Positions 1 through 9,608 of a DNA stretch of 64,000 bases are shown here, piece after piece. The stretch is from assembly GCF_003732665.1 (NCBI RefSeq), contig NZ_MOBP01000004.1, positions 124,001-188,000 of the forward strand, given 5' to 3'. The notes beneath the pieces are model-generated. The model was not told the origin of the DNA, did no database searches, and saw only the letters and a list, made by a program, of their open reading frames with translations. How positions within the stretch are numbered: the first letter of the stretch is position 1; each line of letters begins with the position of its first letter. The translations under genes were made by a program, and so were the position numbers. This DNA comes from Pseudomonas frederiksbergensis. GTDB lineage: Bacteria; Pseudomonadota; Gammaproteobacteria; Pseudomonadales; Pseudomonadaceae.

Positions 1-1
1 G

Positions 2-490
2 GATGACGAAGCGTTCTGCCGCGAACTGGAACGGGCCTTCGAAGGGCGTTTGGGCACGGTGCTCAGCGCCGATCCGCGTCTGTGCGTGCCGCTGCGTCAG
101 CGCCATGCCAAGCGTTATGTGGCGGAAGGCCTGGCGTTGATCGGCGATGCGGCGCACACCATTCACCCGCTGGCCGGGCAGGGCGTCAATCTGGGCTTCC
201 TCGATGCGGCGGTGCTGGCTGAAGTGCTGTTGCAAGCGGCGGAACGCGGCGAGCGCCTGGCGGATGTGAAAGTCCTCAGCCGCTACGAGCGCCGGCGCAT
301 GCCGCACAACCTGGCGTTGATGGCGGCGATGGAAGGCTTTGAACGGTTGTTCCAGGCCGATCCGCTGCCGGTGCGCTGGTTGCGTAATGCCGGGTTGAAG
401 CTCGTCGAGAAGATGCCCGAGGCCAAAGCGTTGTTTGTGCGCGAGGCGCTGGGGTTGACCGGGGATTTGCCGGCGCTGGCCAAGGCCTGA
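2..490 (+). CDS. UbiH/UbiF/VisC-family FAD-dependent hydroxylase, C-terminal part
   Basis: The reading frame is already open at the window edge and ends at TGA 488-490, so only about the last 162 residues are seen. The segment with GDAAHTIHPLAGQG is the second FAD/ribityl-binding motif of the aromatic hydroxylases that modify the ubiquinone ring, followed by the usual helical C-terminus. These flavoproteins act at the inner membrane on polyprenylated benzoquinone intermediates. A TTG at 50 is internal to the gene and is not its start. Which ubiquinone hydroxylase this is (UbiH, UbiF or UbiI/VisC type) cannot be decided without the N-terminus. Confidence 0.85.
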   Translation, partial: DDEAFCRELERAFEGRLGTVLSADPRLCVPLRQRHAKRYVAEGLALIGDAAHTIHPLAGQGVNLGFLDAAVLAEVLLQAAERGERLADVKVLSRYERRRMPHNLALMAAMEGFERLFQADPLPVRWLRNAGLKLVEKMPEAKALFVREALGLTGDLPALAKA

Positions 491-514
491 CATCTTCGTT
501 GAGGCTGATGGCCT

Positions 515-583
515 CTTCGCGGGCAAGCCTCGCTCCTACAAGGGCAACGCATTCCCCTGTAGGAGCGAGGCTTGCCCGCGAAG
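515..583. repeat. REPIN-type inverted repeat (gaggcttgcccgcgaag family)
   Basis: Two 26-base arms, 515-540 and 558-583, are perfect inverted copies separated by 17 bases. The same arm recurs at 20612, 25540, 45658 and 60046. It lies between the hydroxylase and the iron-binding protein gene. Confidence 0.9.
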
Positions 584-660
584 GCGTCGGCACATCCACC
601 GCCCATTTCAAACCATGCAACATCTGGTAACTCCTCCGCGAACTGTTCGATTGAGAAGGC

Positions 661-681
661 AAATGTGAGTCCTTATCATTT
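661..681. promoter_or_regulatory. possible Fur box upstream of iron-binding protein
   Basis: The 21 bases read AAATGTGAG-TCC-TTATCATTT. The two 9-base arms match as inverted repeats at 6 of 9 positions, and the right arm (TTATCATTT) fits a Fur half-site. The site lies about 30 bases before the start codon of a predicted ferric-iron binding protein, where iron-dependent repression would be expected. The left arm is imperfect, so this is a moderate prediction. Confidence 0.35.
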
Positions 682-712
682 GGCCTCATTTTCCAATCGA
701 GAGACCACTCCC

Positions 713-1717
713 ATGTTGGCATCCAAGCGTCTACTGACCGCGCTGGCCCTGACCCTGATCGGCAGCACCGCCGCCCAGGCCGCCGACGAGGTGGTGGTCT
801 ACTCCTCGCGTATCGACGAACTGATCAAACCCGTCTTCGATGCCTACACCGCGAAAACCGGTGTGCAGGTGAAGTTCATCACCGACAAGGAAGCGCCGCT
901 GATGCAGCGCATCAAGGCCGAGGGCGAAAACGCCACCGCCGACCTGCTGCTGACCGTCGATGCCGGCAACCTCTGGCAGGCCGAGCAGATGGGCATCCTC
1001 CAGCCGTTCACCTCGAAGACCATCGACGCCAACATCCCGCTGCAATATCGCTCCTCGGCCCACGCCTGGACCGGCCTGAGTCTGCGGGCGCGGACCATCG
1101 CTTACTCCACCGACCGAGTTAAGCCGGGTGAACTGACCACGTACGAAGGCCTGGCGGACAAGAACTGGGAAGGTCGCCTGTGCCTGCGCACGGCGAAGAA
1201 GGTCTACAACCAGTCGCTGACCGCCACCATGATCGAAGTCCACGGCGCCGATAAAACCGAGCAGATCCTCAAGGGCTGGGTGAGCAACCTGTCCACCGAC
1301 GTGTTCTCCGACGACATCGCAGTGCTGGAAGCGATCAATGCAGGCCAGTGCGACGTCGGCATCGTCAACACCTACTACTACGGTCGCCTGCACAAGCAGA
1401 AGCCGGACCTGGCGGTGAAGCTGTTCTGGCCGAACCAGGGTGACCGTGGCGTGCACGTCAACCTGTCGGGCATCGGCCTGACCAAGCATGCGCCGCACCC
1501 GGAAGCGGCCAAGGCCCTGGTGGAGTGGATGACCACGCCGGAAGCACAGAAGATCTTCGCCGACGTGAACCAGGAGTTTCCGGCCAACCCGGCGGTGGCA
1601 CCTTCTGCGGAAGTGGCGAGTTGGGGCAAGTTTGTGGCTGATACCTTGCCGGTGGAAATCGCCGGCAAACGCCAAGCGGAAGCGATTCGCATGATGGATC
1701 GGGCGGGTTGGAACTGA
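713..1717 (+). CDS. periplasmic Fe(3+) ABC transporter substrate-binding protein (Fbp/Fut-like)
   Basis: This is a 334-residue protein. The ATG at 713 is chosen because it begins a clean Sec signal peptide ([20 protein letters not shown], cleavage after AQA), whereas the open frame upstream to 572 crosses the repeat and does not look coding. The mature protein opens with DEVVVYSSR and has the VNTYYYGRL segment, whose adjacent tyrosines match the iron-coordinating residues of FbpA-type proteins. It would carry ferric iron in the periplasm to the permease encoded next. The gap to the permease is 213 bases and filled by a repeat, so the two may be only partly coupled. A possible Fur site precedes it. 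Confidence 0.88.
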   Translation: MLASKRLLTALALTLIGSTAAQAADEVVVYSSRIDELIKPVFDAYTAKTGVQVKFITDKEAPLMQRIKAEGENATADLLLTVDAGNLWQAEQMGILQPFTSKTIDANIPLQYRSSAHAWTGLSLRARTIAYSTDRVKPGELTTYEGLADKNWEGRLCLRTAKKVYNQSLTATMIEVHGADKTEQILKGWVSNLSTDVFSDDIAVLEAINAGQCDVGIVNTYYYGRLHKQKPDLAVKLFWPNQGDRGVHVNLSGIGLTKHAPHPEAAKALVEWMTTPEAQKIFADVNQEFPANPAVAPSAEVASWGKFVADTLPVEIAGKRQAEAIRMMDRAGWN

Positions 1718-1728
1718 GTCACGGCTGT

Positions 1729-1861
1729 TGTGGCGAGGGAGCTTGCTCCCGCCGGGCTGCGAAGCGGCCCCAAAGCCACGCGGCGCGGTGCATCAGATAA
1801 ATCGCATCCACTGCTTTACGACTGCTGCGCAGTCGAAGCGGGAGCAAGCTCCCTCGCCACA
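1729..1861. repeat. compound inverted repeat (tgtggcgagggagcttgctcccgc family)
   Basis: Arms of 24 bases at 1729-1752 and 1838-1861 are inverted copies. The interior holds further short stems (gggctgcgaagcggccc; gactgctgcgcagtc). A fragment of a third copy (gccccctcgccacag) follows at 1867-1881. It is related to the element at 16223-16353. It sits between the iron-binding protein and its permease. Confidence 0.85.
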
Positions 1862-1930
1862 GGCAAGCCCCCTCGCCACAGAGAGACCGGCGTTAAGCTA
1901 GCGTCGCTCAACACCTTCTAGAGAACGCCC

Positions 1931-3529
1931 TTGGCCCACCCCGCCCAACGCCGCTGGTATCCCCTGGTCTTCGCCATCGCCGCGCTGGTCCTGCTGCCCC
2001 TGAGCGTGTTGTTTTTCTCCTGGCAAACCATCGATCAGCAAATCTGGTCCCACCTCTGGGACACCCAGATGCCCCGCCTGCTGGGCAACACCCTGACCCT
2101 GGTCGTCGGTGTCGGCATTGGCGTCACGCTGCTGGGCGTCAGCCTGGCCTGGCTCACCAGCCTCTGCGAATTCCCCGGTCGACGTTGGCTGGACTGGGCG
2201 CTGATGCTGCCCTTCGCGATTCCTGCCTATGTGCTGGCGTTCGTCTTCGTCGGCCTGCTGGACTTCGCCGGCCCCGTACAAACCCTTATGCGCGAATGGT
2301 TCGGCAGCGGGCTGCGATTGCCGAGGGTGCGCTCCACCGGCGGGGTGATCCTGGTGCTGGTGCTGGTGTTCTATCCCTACGTTTACCTGTTGGCGCGCAC
2401 GGCGTTCCTGGCCCAGGGCAAAGGCCTGATGGAAGCTGCTCGAGTCCTCGGACAATCCCCGTGGCAAGCGTTCTGGCGCGTGGCGCTGCCCATGGCGCGC
2501 CCGGCCATTGGTGCCGGTGTGGCCTTGGCATTAATGGAAACCCTGGCGGATTTCGGTGCGGTGTCGGTGTTCAACTTCGACACCTTCACCACCGCCATCT
2601 ACAAGACCTGGTACGGCTTTTTCAGTCTCTCAACCGCCGCGCAACTGGCCAGTCTGTTGCTGCTGGTGGTGATGGTCGTGCTGTACGGCGAGCGCCGTGC
2701 CCGGGGCGCGAATCGGGCGAGCAACGAGCGGCCACGGGTCAAGGCGCTGTATCACCTGCACGGTTTCAAAGCGTTGGCGGCGACGGGGTGGTGTGGATTG
2801 GTGTTCGCCTGCGCATTCGTCATTCCGATGCTGCAACTGGTGGTGTGGTTCTGGCAGCGCGGGCGCTTCGATCTGGATGAGCGTTACGCCGGGCTGATCA
2901 TCCACACCCTTTACCTGGGCGGCATGGCGGCGTTGATCACGGTCAGCGTGGCGTTGCTGCTGGCGTTTGCCCGACGCCTGGCGCCGACTCGGGTGATCCG
3001 CTCCGGCGTCAGTCTGGCCAACCTCGGCTACGCCTTGCCCGGTTCGGTGCTGGCGGTGTCGATCATGCTGGCGTTCAGTTACCTGGATCGCGAACTGGTC
3101 GTACCGCTGTGGGGCAAACCGTTACTGCTGGGCAGCCTGTCGGCGTTGATCGTGGCCTATCTGGTGCGTTTTATCGCGGTGGCTTACGGTCCGCTGGAAA
3201 GCAGCCTGGCGCGAATACGGCCTTCTTTGCCCGAAGCGGCACGTAGCCTTGGCGTCAGTGGGCCACGACTGTTTTTCAAAGTGTATCTGCCGCTTTTGCT
3301 GCCGGGCACCCTGAGCGCGGCGTTGCTGGTGTTCGTCGATGTGCTCAAGGAAATGCCCGCAACCCTGCTGATGCGCCCGTTTGGCTGGGACACGCTGGCA
3401 GTGCGCATCTTCGAAATGACCAGCGAAGGCGAGTGGGCGAGGGCCTCGTTGCCGGCGCTGACTCTGGTTTTGGTCGGGCTGTTACCGGTCATCGGATTGA
3501 TTCGACGCTCGGCGCATCGAAACGCCTAG
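1931..3529 (+). CDS. iron ABC transporter permease with two fused membrane domains (FbpB/SfuB-like)
   Basis: This 532-residue integral membrane protein starts at TTG 1931; no better ATG gives the first membrane segment (YPLVFAIAALVLLPLSV). Two binding-protein-dependent permease domains are fused. Each has an EAA-type loop for ATPase contact: EAARVLGQSPWQAFWRVALP near residue 170 and EAARSLGVSGPRLFFKVYLP near residue 435. This fused arrangement is typical of ferric-iron importers of the FbpB/SfuB class and pairs with the binding protein just upstream. No ATPase gene follows, since gcvT is next, so the energising subunit must be encoded elsewhere. Confidence 0.9.
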   Translation: MAHPAQRRWYPLVFAIAALVLLPLSVLFFSWQTIDQQIWSHLWDTQMPRLLGNTLTLVVGVGIGVTLLGVSLAWLTSLCEFPGRRWLDWALMLPFAIPAYVLAFVFVGLLDFAGPVQTLMREWFGSGLRLPRVRSTGGVILVLVLVFYPYVYLLARTAFLAQGKGLMEAARVLGQSPWQAFWRVALPMARPAIGAGVALALMETLADFGAVSVFNFDTFTTAIYKTWYGFFSLSTAAQLASLLLLVVMVVLYGERRARGANRASNERPRVKALYHLHGFKALAATGWCGLVFACAFVIPMLQLVVWFWQRGRFDLDERYAGLIIHTLYLGGMAALITVSVALLLAFARRLAPTRVIRSGVSLANLGYALPGSVLAVSIMLAFSYLDRELVVPLWGKPLLLGSLSALIVAYLVRFIAVAYGPLESSLARIRPSLPEAARSLGVSGPRLFFKVYLPLLLPGTLSAALLVFVDVLKEMPATLLMRPFGWDTLAVRIFEMTSEGEWARASLPALTLVLVGLLPVIGLIRRSAHRNA

Positions 3530-3569
3530 GTGCCAGTCCTACACCATGCGGCTACAATGCGCGGCATTC

Positions 3570-3657
3570 GGTGCGGTCCGTCTGTCAGACCAGGTAGCTG
3601 AGATAGGCTGTAGGCCTTCTATTTCAAGGCTTTCAGCTCTCTGAACCTGTCCGCACC
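3570..3657 (+). promoter_or_regulatory. highly structured 5' leader of gcvT (three-way junction candidate)
   Basis: Complementary segments nest as follows: an outer stem ggtgcgg 3570-3576 with ccgcacc 3651-3657; a small hairpin gtct/agac 3580-3590; and an arm built of caggt 3591-3595 with acctg 3645-3649, agctga 3596-3601 with tcagct 3633-3638, and aggcctt 3612-3618 with aaggctt 3626-3632 (one G-U). The fold ends 26 bases before the gcvT ATG and leaves the ribosome site GGAAGGAG free. It does not match the glycine riboswitch as I know it. A cis-regulatory role is inferred from fold and position only. Confidence 0.5.
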
Positions 3658-3683
3658 TTCGCCACGCCCGGAAGGAGAAACCC

Positions 3684-4766
3684 ATGGGACAGCGTACGCC
3701 TCTGTATGACCTTCATCTCGCCCTCGGCGCGAAGATGGTCGATTTTGGCGGTTGGGATATGCCACTGCATTACGGCTCGCAAGTCGAGGAACACCATCAG
3801 GTGCGCCGCGATTGCGGGGTTTTCGATGTGTCCCATATGACCGTGATCGATGTCGACGGACCCCAGGCCAAAGCCTGGCTCCAGCACTTGCTGGCCAATG
3901 ACGTCGAACGCCTGCACAGCTCCGGCCGTGCGCTCTACAGCACCATGCTCAACGAGCACGGCGGCATCGTCGACGACATGCTCGTCTACCGTCTCGAGGA
4001 CGGCTATCGGCTGGTGGTCAACGCCTCCACCCGGGATCAGGACCTGGCCTGGATGCAGGCGCACCTCGGCGACTTCAATGTTCGGCTCCACGAACGTTCC
4101 GAATTGGCGATGCTGGCCATTCAAGGCCCTCAGGCCCGGCACAAGATCGCTGAGCTGGTCACCCAGTCCCGCGGCAATCTCATTCAAATGCTCAAACCTT
4201 TCGAAGGCCAGTTCGACGGCGACTGGTTTATCGCCCGCACCGGCTACACCGGCGAAGACGGGTTGGAAATCGTGCTGCCGGCCAGTCAGGCTCCCGGTTT
4301 CTTCAACGATTTGGTGGGCGCGGGCATCTCGCCCATCGGCCTTGGCGCCCGGGACACCTTGCGGGTCGAGGCCGGAATGAACCTTTACGGCCAGGACATT
4401 CATCAAGATGTCTCACCGCTGGCCTCCAATATGGCCTGGAGCATTGCCTGGGAACCGGCCACTCGCCAGTTCATCGGTCGCACTGCCCTGGAAGCCGAGC
4501 GGGCCGGCGGCATACAGCACAAACTGGTCGGTCTGGTCCTTGAAGAGCGCGGGGTTTTGCGTGCTCATCAAGTGGTCCGTATCGCCAATGTTGGCGAAGG
4601 GGAGATCACCAGTGGTAGTTTCTCTCCTACGCTTAGCAAGTCGATTGCACTGGCGCGCGTGCCGATGGCGACAGCCGACCGCGCAGAAGTGGAAATCCGT
4701 GGCAAGTGGTATCCGGTCCGAGTGGTCAAACCGACCTTCGTACGCCATGGCAAAACCTTGATCTAA
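3684..4766 (+). CDS. gcvT: glycine cleavage system aminomethyltransferase (T protein)
   Basis: This 360-residue protein transfers the methylene group of the aminomethyl-lipoyl H protein to tetrahydrofolate, releasing ammonia. The N-terminal folate-binding domain is recognisable (LYDLHLALGAKMVDFGGWDM, DVSHM), as are EAGMNLYGQDI and the C-terminal barrel with RTALEAER and GEITSGSFSPTL. The start ATG at 3684 has a strong GGAAGGAG site and follows the folded leader at 3570-3657. gcvH begins 51 bases downstream, so the two are probably co-transcribed. gcvP lies on the same strand but beyond an opposite-strand gene. Confidence 0.97.
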   Translation: MGQRTPLYDLHLALGAKMVDFGGWDMPLHYGSQVEEHHQVRRDCGVFDVSHMTVIDVDGPQAKAWLQHLLANDVERLHSSGRALYSTMLNEHGGIVDDMLVYRLEDGYRLVVNASTRDQDLAWMQAHLGDFNVRLHERSELAMLAIQGPQARHKIAELVTQSRGNLIQMLKPFEGQFDGDWFIARTGYTGEDGLEIVLPASQAPGFFNDLVGAGISPIGLGARDTLRVEAGMNLYGQDIHQDVSPLASNMAWSIAWEPATRQFIGRTALEAERAGGIQHKLVGLVLEERGVLRAHQVVRIANVGEGEITSGSFSPTLSKSIALARVPMATADRAEVEIRGKWYPVRVVKPTFVRHGKTLI

Positions 4767-4817
4767 CCCTTTTCTGGCGGGCAACGACCGCTGACATTTT
4801 TCTTGAGGACACAGAAC

Positions 4818-5201
4818 ATGAGCGATATCCCTGCCGACCTGCGTTTTGCCGAAAGTCACGAATGGGCGCGTCTGGAAGCCGATGGCACCGTCACCGTGGG
4901 CATCAGCGATCACGCTCAGGAAGCCTTGGGCGACGTGGTGTTTGTTGAGCTGACCGAAGTCGGCAAAGTGTTTGCTGCCGGCGATCAATCCGGCGTGGTC
5001 GAGTCGGTAAAAGCCGCCTCCGACATCTACTCCCCGATTTCCGGTGAAGTGATCGCGATCAACGAAGACCTGAGCGGTTCGCCTGAAGCGCTTAACACTG
5101 ACCCGTACGGTGCGTGGATCTTCAAACTCAAGCCAAGCAACAAGGCTGAGCTGGACAAGCTGCTCGACGCGGCCGGCTACAAAGCCGTAATCGGCGAATA
5201 A
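4818..5201 (+). CDS. gcvH: glycine cleavage system H protein
   Basis: This 127-residue lipoyl carrier shuttles the aminomethyl intermediate between P, T and L proteins. The lipoylation site is Lys65 in [11 protein letters not shown], inside the typical lipoyl-domain fold. The ATG at 4818 is preferred because GAGGA lies about 8 bases upstream and the product [10 protein letters not shown] matches the family N-terminus; the frame is open a few codons further up. It follows gcvT closely. A REPIN separates it from the convergent aminotransferase gene. Confidence 0.97.
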   Translation: MSDIPADLRFAESHEWARLEADGTVTVGISDHAQEALGDVVFVELTEVGKVFAAGDQSGVVESVKAASDIYSPISGEVIAINEDLSGSPEALNTDPYGAWIFKLKPSNKAELDKLLDAAGYKAVIGE

Positions 5202-5221
5202 CCCAAGCCTTGCGAAACCCA

Positions 5222-5311
5222 TGTGGGAGCGGGCTTGCTCGCGAAAGCAGTGTGTCAGTCAACGTTCATATCGACTGATACTCCCTCTTCGCGAGCAAGC
5301 CCGCTCCCACA
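5222..5311. repeat. REPIN-type inverted repeat (gagcgggcttgctcgcgaa family)
   Basis: Arms tgtgggagcgggcttgctcg (continuing cgaa) at 5222-5245 and its complement at 5288-5311 flank a second inner stem (gtgtcagtc / gactgatac). It lies between the convergent ends of gcvH and the DegT-family gene. Confidence 0.9.
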
Positions 5312-5316
5312 GGTTT

Positions 5317-6444
5317 TTATGGCTTTAGAACCGACTTGACCGCCGCCACCGACCGCTCCACATCCGCCTTGGTCATAGTGGTAAACATCGGCAACGAAAC
5401 AATCAATCGACCCACCCGTTCCGCCACCGGGAACATCCCGTCCTTGAAACCGCGCTCGCGGTAAAGACTCAGCAGATGGATCGGCGGGTAGTGATAGCCG
5501 ATGCCGACGCCCAGTGCCTGCATCTGCTCCATAAACGCGGCCCGTGGCTTGCGCTCCGGTAACACCAGTTGGAACAAGTGCCAGTTGCTGTTCTCGAAAT
5601 CTGCCGGCGGCAGTTGCGCCCCGTAATGCGCTTGGAAATCCTCACCAAAACATGCGAAATAATGCCGCGCCAGTTCACGACGATGCGCCGTGATCGCCTC
5701 GATATGGGCAAATTGCCCCAAGCCAATGGCCGCCGCGACATCGGTCATGTTGAACTTGCCGCCCAGCACATCCACATCCAGGCCATCGAAGCCAGTACGG
5801 GTGACGCCCTGTAAACGGTACTTTTCCGCCAGTCGCACCTCTTCAGGTGTGTTCAGCACCAGGCAACCGCCCTCCGAGCAAGTGACGTTCTTGTTCGCCT
5901 GGAAACTGAACGACACGAAATCCCCGGTAGCGCCGATGCGTTGGCCGTTCCAGCTCGAACCCAAGGCTTGGGCGGCGTCTTCAACAATGCGCAAGCCGTG
6001 TTTCCTGGCGATCGCATAAAGCCGCGTCATGTCCACCGGTAACCCGGCGAGGTACACCGGTATGATTGCCTTGGTGCGCGGGGTGATGGCTGCTTCCAGT
6101 TGATCGAGGTCGATGTTGCGGGTGACCGGGTCGATGTCGGCAAATACCGGGGTGGCGCCAACTTCCAGAATCACGTTGGCGGTGGCGACCCAGGAAATCG
6201 GCGTGGTGATCACTTCATCCCCCGGCCCGACGCCGGCAATGCGCAGCGCAATCTCCATCGTGCAGGTGCCGGAGTTGAAGGTGCGCACCGGGCGACCAGC
6301 AAAAAATTCCGACAGTTGCGCTTCAAAGGCCTGGACCTTGGGGCCGCTGGTGATCCAGCCCGAGCGCAGCACATCGCCGACCGCGGCAATGGTGGCTTCA
6401 TCAATGACGGGTTTGGAAAACGGTAGAAAGGGCAGTTGGCTCAT
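5317..6444 (-). CDS. DegT/DnrJ/EryC1-family PLP-dependent aminotransferase
   Basis: This 375-residue aminotransferase is of the class that aminates keto-sugars or related substrates. Start ATG 6444 gives MSQLPFLPFSKPVID, a usual family opening; the open frame extends further upstream without support. Lys185 in FSFQANKNVTCSEGG is the expected PLP lysine and Asp156 in VEDAAQALG the ring-nitrogen partner. GYHYPPIHLL near the C-terminus is also typical. No sugar dehydratase, epimerase or glycosyltransferase gene lies nearby, so the substrate cannot be inferred. Its position between gcvH and gcvP, on the opposite strand, splits the glycine cleavage genes. Confidence 0.88.
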   Translation of the reverse strand: MSQLPFLPFSKPVIDEATIAAVGDVLRSGWITSGPKVQAFEAQLSEFFAGRPVRTFNSGTCTMEIALRIAGVGPGDEVITTPISWVATANVILEVGATPVFADIDPVTRNIDLDQLEAAITPRTKAIIPVYLAGLPVDMTRLYAIARKHGLRIVEDAAQALGSSWNGQRIGATGDFVSFSFQANKNVTCSEGGCLVLNTPEEVRLAEKYRLQGVTRTGFDGLDVDVLGGKFNMTDVAAAIGLGQFAHIEAITAHRRELARHYFACFGEDFQAHYGAQLPPADFENSNWHLFQLVLPERKPRAAFMEQMQALGVGIGYHYPPIHLLSLYRERGFKDGMFPVAERVGRLIVSLPMFTTMTKADVERSVAAVKSVLKP

Positions 6445-6598
6445 AAGCGATAGACACCCGATAGCGGACGTTAAGTAGGCGCCGGACATGATGATCGGGA
6501 TTGGCCGAAGGCGCCACGCCATCCGCTCGGGTATCGACTGCTATGCTGGTTTGACCGTGTTGCACCGACGCCGAGCGCCAGTCAAGAGAGAGCCCGTC

Positions 6599-9472
6599 AT
6601 GTCCCAGTTGCCGTCCTTGAGCCAGTTACGCGACCCCAATGCCTTCCTGCGCCGCCACTTGGGGCCAGACGCTGCCGAGCAGCAGGCGATGCTCGATAGC
6701 CTAGGTGTTGGCAGCCGGGTCGAGCTGATCGAGCAGACCGTGCCGCCGGGCATTCGCCTCAACCGTGAACTGGACTTGCCGCCGGCCCTCGACGAAGAGG
6801 CCGCGCTGGCCAAACTGCGCGGCTATGCCGAACAGAACCAGGTCTGGACCAGCCTGATCGGCATGGGCTACCACGGCACCCTCACGCCGACCGTCATCCT
6901 GCGCAACGTGCTGGAAAATCCCGGCTGGTACACCGCCTACACGCCGTATCAACCGGAGATTGCCCAGGGCCGGCTCGAAGCGCTGCTCAATTTCCAGCAA
7001 CTGACCATCGACCTCACGGGTCTGGAACTGGCCAACGCTTCGCTGCTGGATGAGGCTACGGCTGCGGCGGAAGCCATGGCGCTGGCCAAGCGCGTCGCCA
7101 AATCCAAGAGCAATCTGTTTTTCGTCGACGAGAACTGCCACCCGCAGACCATTTCCGTGGTCCAGACCCGGGCCGAGGGTTTCGGTTTCGAGTTGATCAT
7201 CGACACTGTGGATAACTTGAAGCAGCACCAGGTGTTCGGCGCATTGCTGCAGTACCCCGACACCCACGGTGAGATTCGCGATCTGCGGCCATTGATCGAT
7301 CATTTGCATGCCCAGCAGGCGCTGGCCTGTGTCGCGACCGATCTGCTGAGCCTGCTGTTGCTGACGCCGCCGGGGGAGTTGGGCGCCGATGTGGTATTCG
7401 GTTCATCCCAACGTTTCGGCGTACCGATGGGCTACGGCGGACCCCACGCAGCATTTTTCGCCAGTCGCGATGAGTACAAACGGGCGATTCCCGGACGGAT
7501 CATCGGCGTGTCGAAAGATGCCCGTGGCAACGTCGCCCTGCGCATGGCCCTGCAAACCCGCGAGCAACATATCCGCCGGGAGAAGGCCAACTCGAACATC
7601 TGCACCGCCCAGGTGCTGCTGGCGAATATCGCCAGTTTCTACGCGGTTTATCACGGCCCGGAAGGGTTGAAACGGATTGCCCAGCGCGTGCATCGGCTGA
7701 CCTGCATCCTGGCTACCGGCCTGGAACGCCACGGCATTACCCGGCTCAACAAGCAGTTCTTCGACACCCTGACCCTGGAAGTCGGCGGCGCGCAAACGGC
7801 GATCATCGAAAGCGCCCACGCCGCGCAGATCAATTTGCGCATTCTCGGGCGCGGGCACTTGGCCTTGAGCCTGGATGAAACCTGCGATGAAAGCACTGTG
7901 GCGAAACTGTTTGATGTGTTCCTCGGTGCCGATCATGGGCTCAACGTCGAGGAACTGGACGCTGAAACCCTGGTTTCCGGCATTCCTGACGGGTTACTGC
8001 GCAGCACACCTTATCTGCGTCACCCGGTGTTCAGCGCCCATCACAGCGAAACCGAAATGCTGCGCTACCTCAAGCAACTGGAGAACAAAGACCTGGCGCT
8101 GAACCAGTCGATGATCCCGCTGGGCTCCTGCACCATGAAACTCAACGCCACCAGCGAGATGATCCCGATCACCTGGCCGCAATTTGCCAACCTGCATCCG
8201 TTCGTACCTAAGGAACAAGCCGTTGGTTATGGGCTGATGATCGAGGAACTGGAGCGTTGGCTCTGCGCGATCACTGGTTTCGATGCGATCTGCATGCAGC
8301 CCAACTCCGGCGCCCAGGGTGAGTACGCCGGGTTGCTGGCGATTCGCAAATACCACGAGAGTCGCCACGAAGGTGCGCGGGATATCTGTCTGATTCCGTC
8401 CTCGGCCCACGGCACCAACCCGGCCTCGGCGCAAATGGCCGGGATGCGCGTGGTGATCGTCGAGTGTGACGAGGCGGGTAACGTCGATCTGGACGACCTG
8501 AAAGACAAGGCCTCGGCGGCGGGGGATAAACTCGCCGCCCTGATGGCGACGTATCCTTCAACCCACGGCGTGTATGAGGAAGGCATCAGCGAAATCTGCG
8601 AAGTTATCCACAGTCACGGCGGACAGGTTTACATGGATGGCGCCAACCTTAACGCCCAGGTGGGTCTGGCGCGGCCGGCGGACATTGGCGCCGACGTTTC
8701 CCACATGAACCTGCACAAAACTTTCTGCATTCCCCACGGTGGCGGCGGTCCGGGCATGGGGCCGATTGGCGTGCGGGCGCATCTGGCGCCATTCGTGGCC
8801 AATCATCCGGTGGTGCCGATCGACGGCCCGCAGCCGCAGAACGGTGCCGTCAGCGCTGCGCCTTGGGGCAGTGCGAGCATTTTGCCGATCAGTTGGATGT
8901 ACATCGCCATGATGGGGCCGCAACTGGCGGATGCCAGTGAAGTGGCGATCCTCGCGGCGAATTACCTGGCGCAGCATTTGTCCGGCGCCTTCCCGGTGCT
9001 CTACACCGGGCGTAACGAGCGGGTGGCCCACGAATGCATCCTCGACCTGCGGCCGCTCAAGGCGCTGACCGGTATCAGCGAAGAGGACGTGGCCAAGCGC
9101 CTGATGGATTACGGCTTCCATGCGCCAACCATGTCCTTTCCAGTGCCGGGGACGCTGATGGTCGAGCCGACCGAGAGCGAATCCAAGGCTGAGCTAGACC
9201 GTTTTATCGGCGCGATGCTGAGTATTCGTGCGGAAATCACCGAAGTGCAAAACGGTAACTGGGACCCGGAAGACAATCCGCTGAAACGCTCGCCGCACAC
9301 ACTGGCCGACATCACCGGTGTTTGGGATCGGCCCTACAGCATCGAGCAAGCCGTGACGCCGGATGCGCACACCAAGGCCCACAAGTACTGGCCGGCGGTG
9401 AACCGGGTGGATAACGTTTACGGCGACCGCAACCTGTTTTGCGCGTGTGTGCCGGTAGACGATTACCGCTGA
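6599..9472 (+). CDS. gcvP: glycine dehydrogenase (decarboxylating), P protein
   Basis: This 957-residue single-chain P protein decarboxylates glycine and loads the aminomethyl group on the lipoyl arm of GcvH. N- and C-terminal halves, separate in some bacteria, are fused here. Lys707 in [16 protein letters not shown] is the PLP lysine. ATG 6599 ([20 protein letters not shown]) follows a GAGAG motif; the frame is open up to 6488 but that part overlaps the divergent promoter region. The gap to the DegT gene is 154 bases, so gcvP has its own promoter rather than reading through from gcvTH. Confidence 0.97.
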   Translation: MSQLPSLSQLRDPNAFLRRHLGPDAAEQQAMLDSLGVGSRVELIEQTVPPGIRLNRELDLPPALDEEAALAKLRGYAEQNQVWTSLIGMGYHGTLTPTVILRNVLENPGWYTAYTPYQPEIAQGRLEALLNFQQLTIDLTGLELANASLLDEATAAAEAMALAKRVAKSKSNLFFVDENCHPQTISVVQTRAEGFGFELIIDTVDNLKQHQVFGALLQYPDTHGEIRDLRPLIDHLHAQQALACVATDLLSLLLLTPPGELGADVVFGSSQRFGVPMGYGGPHAAFFASRDEYKRAIPGRIIGVSKDARGNVALRMALQTREQHIRREKANSNICTAQVLLANIASFYAVYHGPEGLKRIAQRVHRLTCILATGLERHGITRLNKQFFDTLTLEVGGAQTAIIESAHAAQINLRILGRGHLALSLDETCDESTVAKLFDVFLGADHGLNVEELDAETLVSGIPDGLLRSTPYLRHPVFSAHHSETEMLRYLKQLENKDLALNQSMIPLGSCTMKLNATSEMIPITWPQFANLHPFVPKEQAVGYGLMIEELERWLCAITGFDAICMQPNSGAQGEYAGLLAIRKYHESRHEGARDICLIPSSAHGTNPASAQMAGMRVVIVECDEAGNVDLDDLKDKASAAGDKLAALMATYPSTHGVYEEGISEICEVIHSHGGQVYMDGANLNAQVGLARPADIGADVSHMNLHKTFCIPHGGGGPGMGPIGVRAHLAPFVANHPVVPIDGPQPQNGAVSAAPWGSASILPISWMYIAMMGPQLADASEVAILAANYLAQHLSGAFPVLYTGRNERVAHECILDLRPLKALTGISEEDVAKRLMDYGFHAPTMSFPVPGTLMVEPTESESKAELDRFIGAMLSIRAEITEVQNGNWDPEDNPLKRSPHTLADITGVWDRPYSIEQAVTPDAHTKAHKYWPAVNRVDNVYGDRNLFCACVPVDDYR

Positions 9473-9495
9473 TATACCGATTTACACCTATCCAA

Positions 9496-9595
9496 TGTGG
9501 GAGCGGGCTTGCTCGCGAAGGCGGCGTGCCAGTCAACATCTATCCCGACTGACACACCGCCTTCGCGAGCAAGCCCGCTCCCACAGGGGATGGCG
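9496..9595. repeat. REPIN-type inverted repeat (gagcgggcttgctcgcgaa family)
   Basis: Inverted arms begin at 9496 and end at 9595, with the inner gccagtca/tgactggc-like second stem. It lies between the convergent ends of gcvP and the outer-membrane protein gene. Confidence 0.9.
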
Positions 9596-9608
9596 TCGCG
9601 GCTAAACG

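Noticed and set aside
3570..3657. Thiamine-pyrophosphate riboswitch, because of CTGAGA (3598-3603) and GAACCTG (3643-3649)
   Set aside because: After GAACCTG the sequence runs straight into the closing stem; the required CTGG-AATACCAG-type arm and following AGGGA are missing, and gcvT is not a thiamine gene. The words are part of ordinary stems here.
3541..3683. Glycine riboswitch ahead of gcvT
   Set aside because: Neither of the two conserved aptamer cores expected in front of gcvT genes is recognisable, although the region is highly folded.
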